Source: Glycine soja
Lineage: Eukaryota > Streptophyta > Magnoliopsida > Fabales > Fabaceae
Reading direction: 5' to 3'
Length of the DNA: 64,000 nt
Assembly (NCBI RefSeq): GCF_004193775.1
Contig: NC_041019.1
Span: forward strand, 48,645,928-48,709,927
Shown in pieces: positions 60,507-64,000 of this stretch. Below the pieces are notes generated by a model. It saw only the letters and a list, made by a program, of their open reading frames with translations, did not search any database and had not been told where the DNA came from. The translations under genes were made by a program, and so were the position numbers. How positions within the stretch are numbered: position 1 is the stretch's first letter; each line of letters begins with the position of its first letter.

Positions 60507-62923
60507 AAAATTCAGATGTAGACTTATGTTTTGTTTTAATATAGCTTTTAATTGGTATATGAAATGTGTTCGGGATGGCTCCTATGTGTTTTGTAACAAG
60601 AACAATAACAACAACAACAACAAAGTCTTATCCCACTAGGTAAGGTCGGCTCGGCTACATGAATCATACAACACCATTCAGTTTGGTTAAAAGCCAAAGC
60701 TTCAAGAATATTGTTTATCATGAGATCTCCCTTGACAAATTCCTCCAAAGTCCATCTTGGCTCTCTCTTCTCCTTTTCACTAGACTAAAGACCAGGCGGC
60801 CTACTCTTCTCATTGGTGCCTCCCATGGCCTTCTTTTTACGTGTCTAAACCACCTTAATTTTCTGTCATCTTTTCCTCAATTGATACTACACCAATTTTT
60901 CTTATATATAATTATTTTGTATCTTGTCCTTTCTTGTGTAACCACACTTCCATCTTAACATCACTCCTGCATTTCTCTCTCATCCTTTAAAGCTTAGCAT
61001 TCACTATTATTGGAAAAAATTCAAGTCCTACATTAGCTAGAGATAAGGCCAAGATAGAGTATATAAGTGGGGGCAATCCTCATCATATGAGCTAGTTTTT
61101 GGGGTCGAGGCCCAAACTCACATTCTAAGATGGTATCAGAGTCTATCATAAATCCATTCGAAGGGCCACCCACCATGTTATCCATGCACTAAGCCCAAAA
61201 GTGCTAGGCATGAGGGGGGCTTATTGGAAAATCCCCAAGTCCCACATTGGCTAGAGAAAAGGTCAAGATAGAGTATATAAGAGGGGAAACCCTCATCCTA
61301 TGAGCTAACTTTTGGGGTTAAGTTAAACTCAAACCCACATTCTAAGAACTACCATATAGTATAATTGGGTGTATAACAATACCATAAAATTTGTCTTTGA
61401 GTTTGATAGATACTTTGCGATTATAAATCACCCCGGATGGCTTCTTCTCCATGTTAGCCATCCCGCTTGTATCTTGTATGTGACATCCTCATTAATTTCT
61501 CCATCATTTTGTATTATTGATCCCAGATTCTTAAACATAAAAATTCGCAGCAAGAAAATTCTTATATCTTGGTATTTTGTTCCTTTTTTGTTGGTTTAGG
61601 GGTCATGAAATGTAAAAAAGAAAAACATTTTTGGCTTCTCTTCATGGGTACTTGGTTTTATATAATTGGATTTTACTTGTATAATCTTGTTTACATCACT
61701 TATTCCATTTATACGCTGTTTAGGATTCTCCGATGCGTGGACCTGCTGAGCAGTTTCTTACATTGAGGGCCTTTGGCACTCCAGCAATTGTGCTCGCATT
61801 AGCTACGCAAGGCACCTTTCGTGGATTTTTAGATACAAAGACACCTCTATATGCTGTTGGCAAGTATTTCAGCAGCTTACTCTCTCTCTCTCTCTTCTCA
61901 TATGTTACATACAATTAACATTAGTGATTAAGTACTCATTTACCAACAGTACTTTTGAATAATTTTAATTGGCAACAATTTTGAAGTTTTTATTTATTTA
62001 TAAATGGCACTGAGCTTAGAAATAGTTCAATTTTGACAAGAAATTAACAGTTTAACATGCCTTTATGAATCAAGGAAAGAGACAGTTCGTAATTTGAAAT
62101 TTGAAATTACAAACAAGTATCTATTAACAGAGATGATCCTTGGTAAATATGTAATGGGGATTGCATGATTGTCTTAATCAGTGAAACTATAATCTATTAT
62201 CCACGGTTTATATTTTTTGGGAAGATGCAAAGGTTTTTAACTTTTTTGACAATTGGATTATTTAAACAATCTTAATTCATGGTGAAGGCCCTTTTTGGAC
62301 TACTATATAAAATGCTGGAAGAGTATAATGTTACAATAGAGAATAATAAATGAATTGGGATGTAGCAAAGAAAATGCTATTACCAGCAAATGTTTATATG
62401 TTCTTCATTTTACCTTTTTCTGTATAGTTAACCATAAGATCCTCTAGCAAATTCTGAGTGTTTGCTTTCTAATTTATATATGTGATTTCCATGATGGATT
62501 ATATATTTTCTCACTGCAATTTGGCTCTATGGGATGTCACCTTCATGCTTTTACATGTTTATGCTTTGCAAAATGCTCCATGCAGCCCTGCTAGGGTTGA
62601 TGTGTACTTGTGGAAAAATAGGAGTACATGTCTAGGTTTGCTTGATGTAAATAATGAAGGGCTGCCTTGGAATGTCAGGTGTGGGAAACTTTCTTAAAGC
62701 CATATTGGATCCAATATTAATATTTCTTTTTGGTCTTGGTGTTGGTGCTGCTACAGTTGCTACTTTGATATCTGAGTATGTCAATGATGTGTTAAACTTA
62801 GTATTATCTGTGCATTCTGCACACATCCCTTAATTCATGTGATCTGCTTTCAACAGAGTTTGTCTTTGTGTTCACCAGATATTTAATAGCTTTCATTCTG
62901 CTATGGAAATTGAGTGACAAAGT
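60507..62923 (+). pseudogene. Copy of part of the DTX44 pseudogene (exons 5, 6 and part of 7)
   Basis: Matches 14935-17363 almost base for base, including the RTE relic with its nested TRIM (about 61,003-61,347). Exon copies: 61724-61859, 62679-62775 and 62879-62923 (cut short). The GC donor after exon 5 is retained. Differences seen include an Ala to Thr change in exon 5 (GCG to ACG), a Gly to Ala change in exon 6, a shorter (CT)n tract and loss of a short piece near 60,960. The break at GACAAAGT falls in mid-exon. It has no promoter, start or end of its own. Confidence 0.93.
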
Positions 62924-63460
62924 AATTGAAATAATTGTTTTTGACTTAATATATATAATTAAAATAATTGTTTTTAGACGTAAGAGTCGAAGAAACTTAT
63001 CCTAGTCAAGTAATTGAATTATATATCTTCTTGATATTAAAATAAGGTTTAAATAACATTTTTAGTACTTTTTTTTGTTATCTTAATTCTCTTTGTCTAT
63101 TCTAATTCTAATCTCTACAATTCTATTTTTCTTTTTATTTTAGTATTTATATTTGTTCAGTGATGTTGAAAATCATAGTCAAAATTAGAATTATGTCTAA
63201 AAATTATAATTTAAAATTTAGCTAAGAATATTGAATATTTCACCTCTGGGACACATAAATAATCAAAACGTAAAACTATAATTGGATGCTGTATTAGAAT
63301 TAATGTTACTTAATTATTTAGACAATTGATTCAAATTTATTAAAATATAATTAATAGCATTATTTTCAAATATTTGTGTAAAACATAGCGCAGTCAACAA
63401 TTTTAATTGATTGAGAAAAAATATTAATAAGTTAGCAGTAGTCTTTTATAAAATGGTTTA
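62924..63460 (+). repeat. Copy of intergenic segment 25520-26054
   Basis: Directly joined to the DTX44 fragment. It starts near TTGAAATAATTG and ends at TATAAAATGGTTTA, where it meets the Copia fragment. Same orientation as its source; only scattered changes are visible. Confidence 0.9.
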
Positions 63461-64000
63461 ACTGGGGTTGGCCCCCAAACATCGTGAGTTTCCAACAGAT
63501 TTCACTGGGGCTGGCCTCCAAACATTTGTGTGCACCAATTCTAGCTTTTCAACTTTAAAAGTCTTCCCTACCCTTGAGAAGTTGACATTTTTCTGCTTTC
63601 CAAGGATACAATGTTCACAAGCACCAACATCAACATGCTTGAGGCTTGATAGCTTACCCTTTGTCGCCATAAGCTTCATTCCTTTTTCACTCATGTGTCC
63701 AAGTCTGTGATGCCACATGGTTGAATTATTGACAGCCTCAGTAACTGCTACCATATCCTCATCTGCAATCATGTATAGAGATCCTCGCTTCTTTCCATGA
63801 GTCACAATGAGATTGCCTTTTGTTACCTTCCAAGCTCCATCTCCAAAAGTGGTGTGATGTCCCTCATCATCCAACTGCCCTATAGATATGAAATTTCTCT
63901 TTAAGGCAGGAATATGTATGACATTGTGCAATGTCCATAGGGATCCACTGGAGGTCTTGATGTTGATATCACCTCTTTCGACAATGTCAAGAGATTTTCC
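63461..64000 (-). mobile_element. Copia fragment: gag-pre-integrase region (runs off the window)
   Basis: On the minus strand one open frame runs from the window edge to 63458: HNVIHIPALKRNFISIGQL, MWHHRLGHMSEKGMKLM, CEHCILGKQ (HHCC zinc region) and ELVHTNVWRPAPVKS. It differs from the Copia element at 27.7 kb and belongs to another family. It breaks just inside the integrase core. At the break, ACTGGGG(T/C)TGGCC occurs twice, 39 bp apart (63461 and 63500), a small tandem duplication of the fragment end. Confidence 0.85.

Noticed and set aside
60507..63460. Chimeric block as a Helitron
   Set aside because: I could not find a CTRR end with hairpin or a TC start inside the window; the ends may lie outside it or not exist.

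Overview
The window reads as plant nuclear DNA from a dicot, most likely a legume close to soybean. This rests on GT-AG introns with T-rich acceptors, AT-rich intergenic DNA, plant-only families (DREB2, LRR-III receptor kinase, DTX/MATE), plant LTR retrotransposons with TGGTATCAG-type primer sites, and proteins that resemble the legume versions I know. The species call is inference.

Layout. 0-5.7 kb: a two-exon mitochondrial-type ribosomal protein uS17 gene, then intergenic DNA with a small foldback repeat. 5.7-10 kb: a two-exon LRR receptor-like kinase with a very GC-rich first exon and an Arg in place of the ATP-binding Lys. 12.6-21 kb: a 13-exon DTX44-type MATE transporter gene that I read as a pseudogene (two in-frame TGA codons and two lost splice acceptors). 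Its introns carry an RTE LINE relic, two miniature LTR elements (TRIMs) and a 3 x 78 bp tandem repeat. 22-24.1 kb: a DREB2-type AP2/ERF gene on the minus strand with ABRE-like boxes upstream. 27.7-32.5 kb: a nearly complete Copia retrotransposon (minus strand) with two coding lesions. 33.7-34.1 kb: a small mitochondrial pyruvate carrier 1 gene with a short C-terminus.

37.9-46.7 kb: a rearranged accessory block. An EBP1 pseudogene (minus strand) is split by a decayed LTR/Copia element, a 1.3 kb foldback lies in its 5' region, and an inverted repeat pair lies on either side of the block. 46.8-47.4 kb: a two-exon gene for a small multi-pass membrane protein of unknown family. Its promoter region is a tandem array of TATA plus CGCG modules. 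48.3-51.9 kb: a degenerate tandem array of the first exon of a 3-hydroxyisobutyryl-CoA hydrolase-like gene, then a second, internally deleted copy of the 45.5-48.1 kb region. 51.9-59 kb: repeat-rich DNA with no intact gene, including a TIR-bounded unit holding a 101 bp minisatellite and a 1.1 kb foldback.

59-64 kb: a chimeric block made of an L1-type LINE fragment (minus), a copy of part of the DTX44 pseudogene, a copy of an intergenic piece from 25.5-26.05 kb, and a fragment of another Copia element (minus). The two copied pieces lie in the same order and orientation as their sources within this window, with about 8.2 kb left out between them.

The genes do not form a pathway or operon. The main theme is duplication, fragmentation and transposon insertion around a few ordinary single-copy genes. 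I found no new molecular system. The features most worth checking are the tandem promoter array at 47.5-47.8 kb, the exon-1 array at 48.7-50.7 kb, the chimeric copy at 60.5-63.5 kb and the foldback elements.
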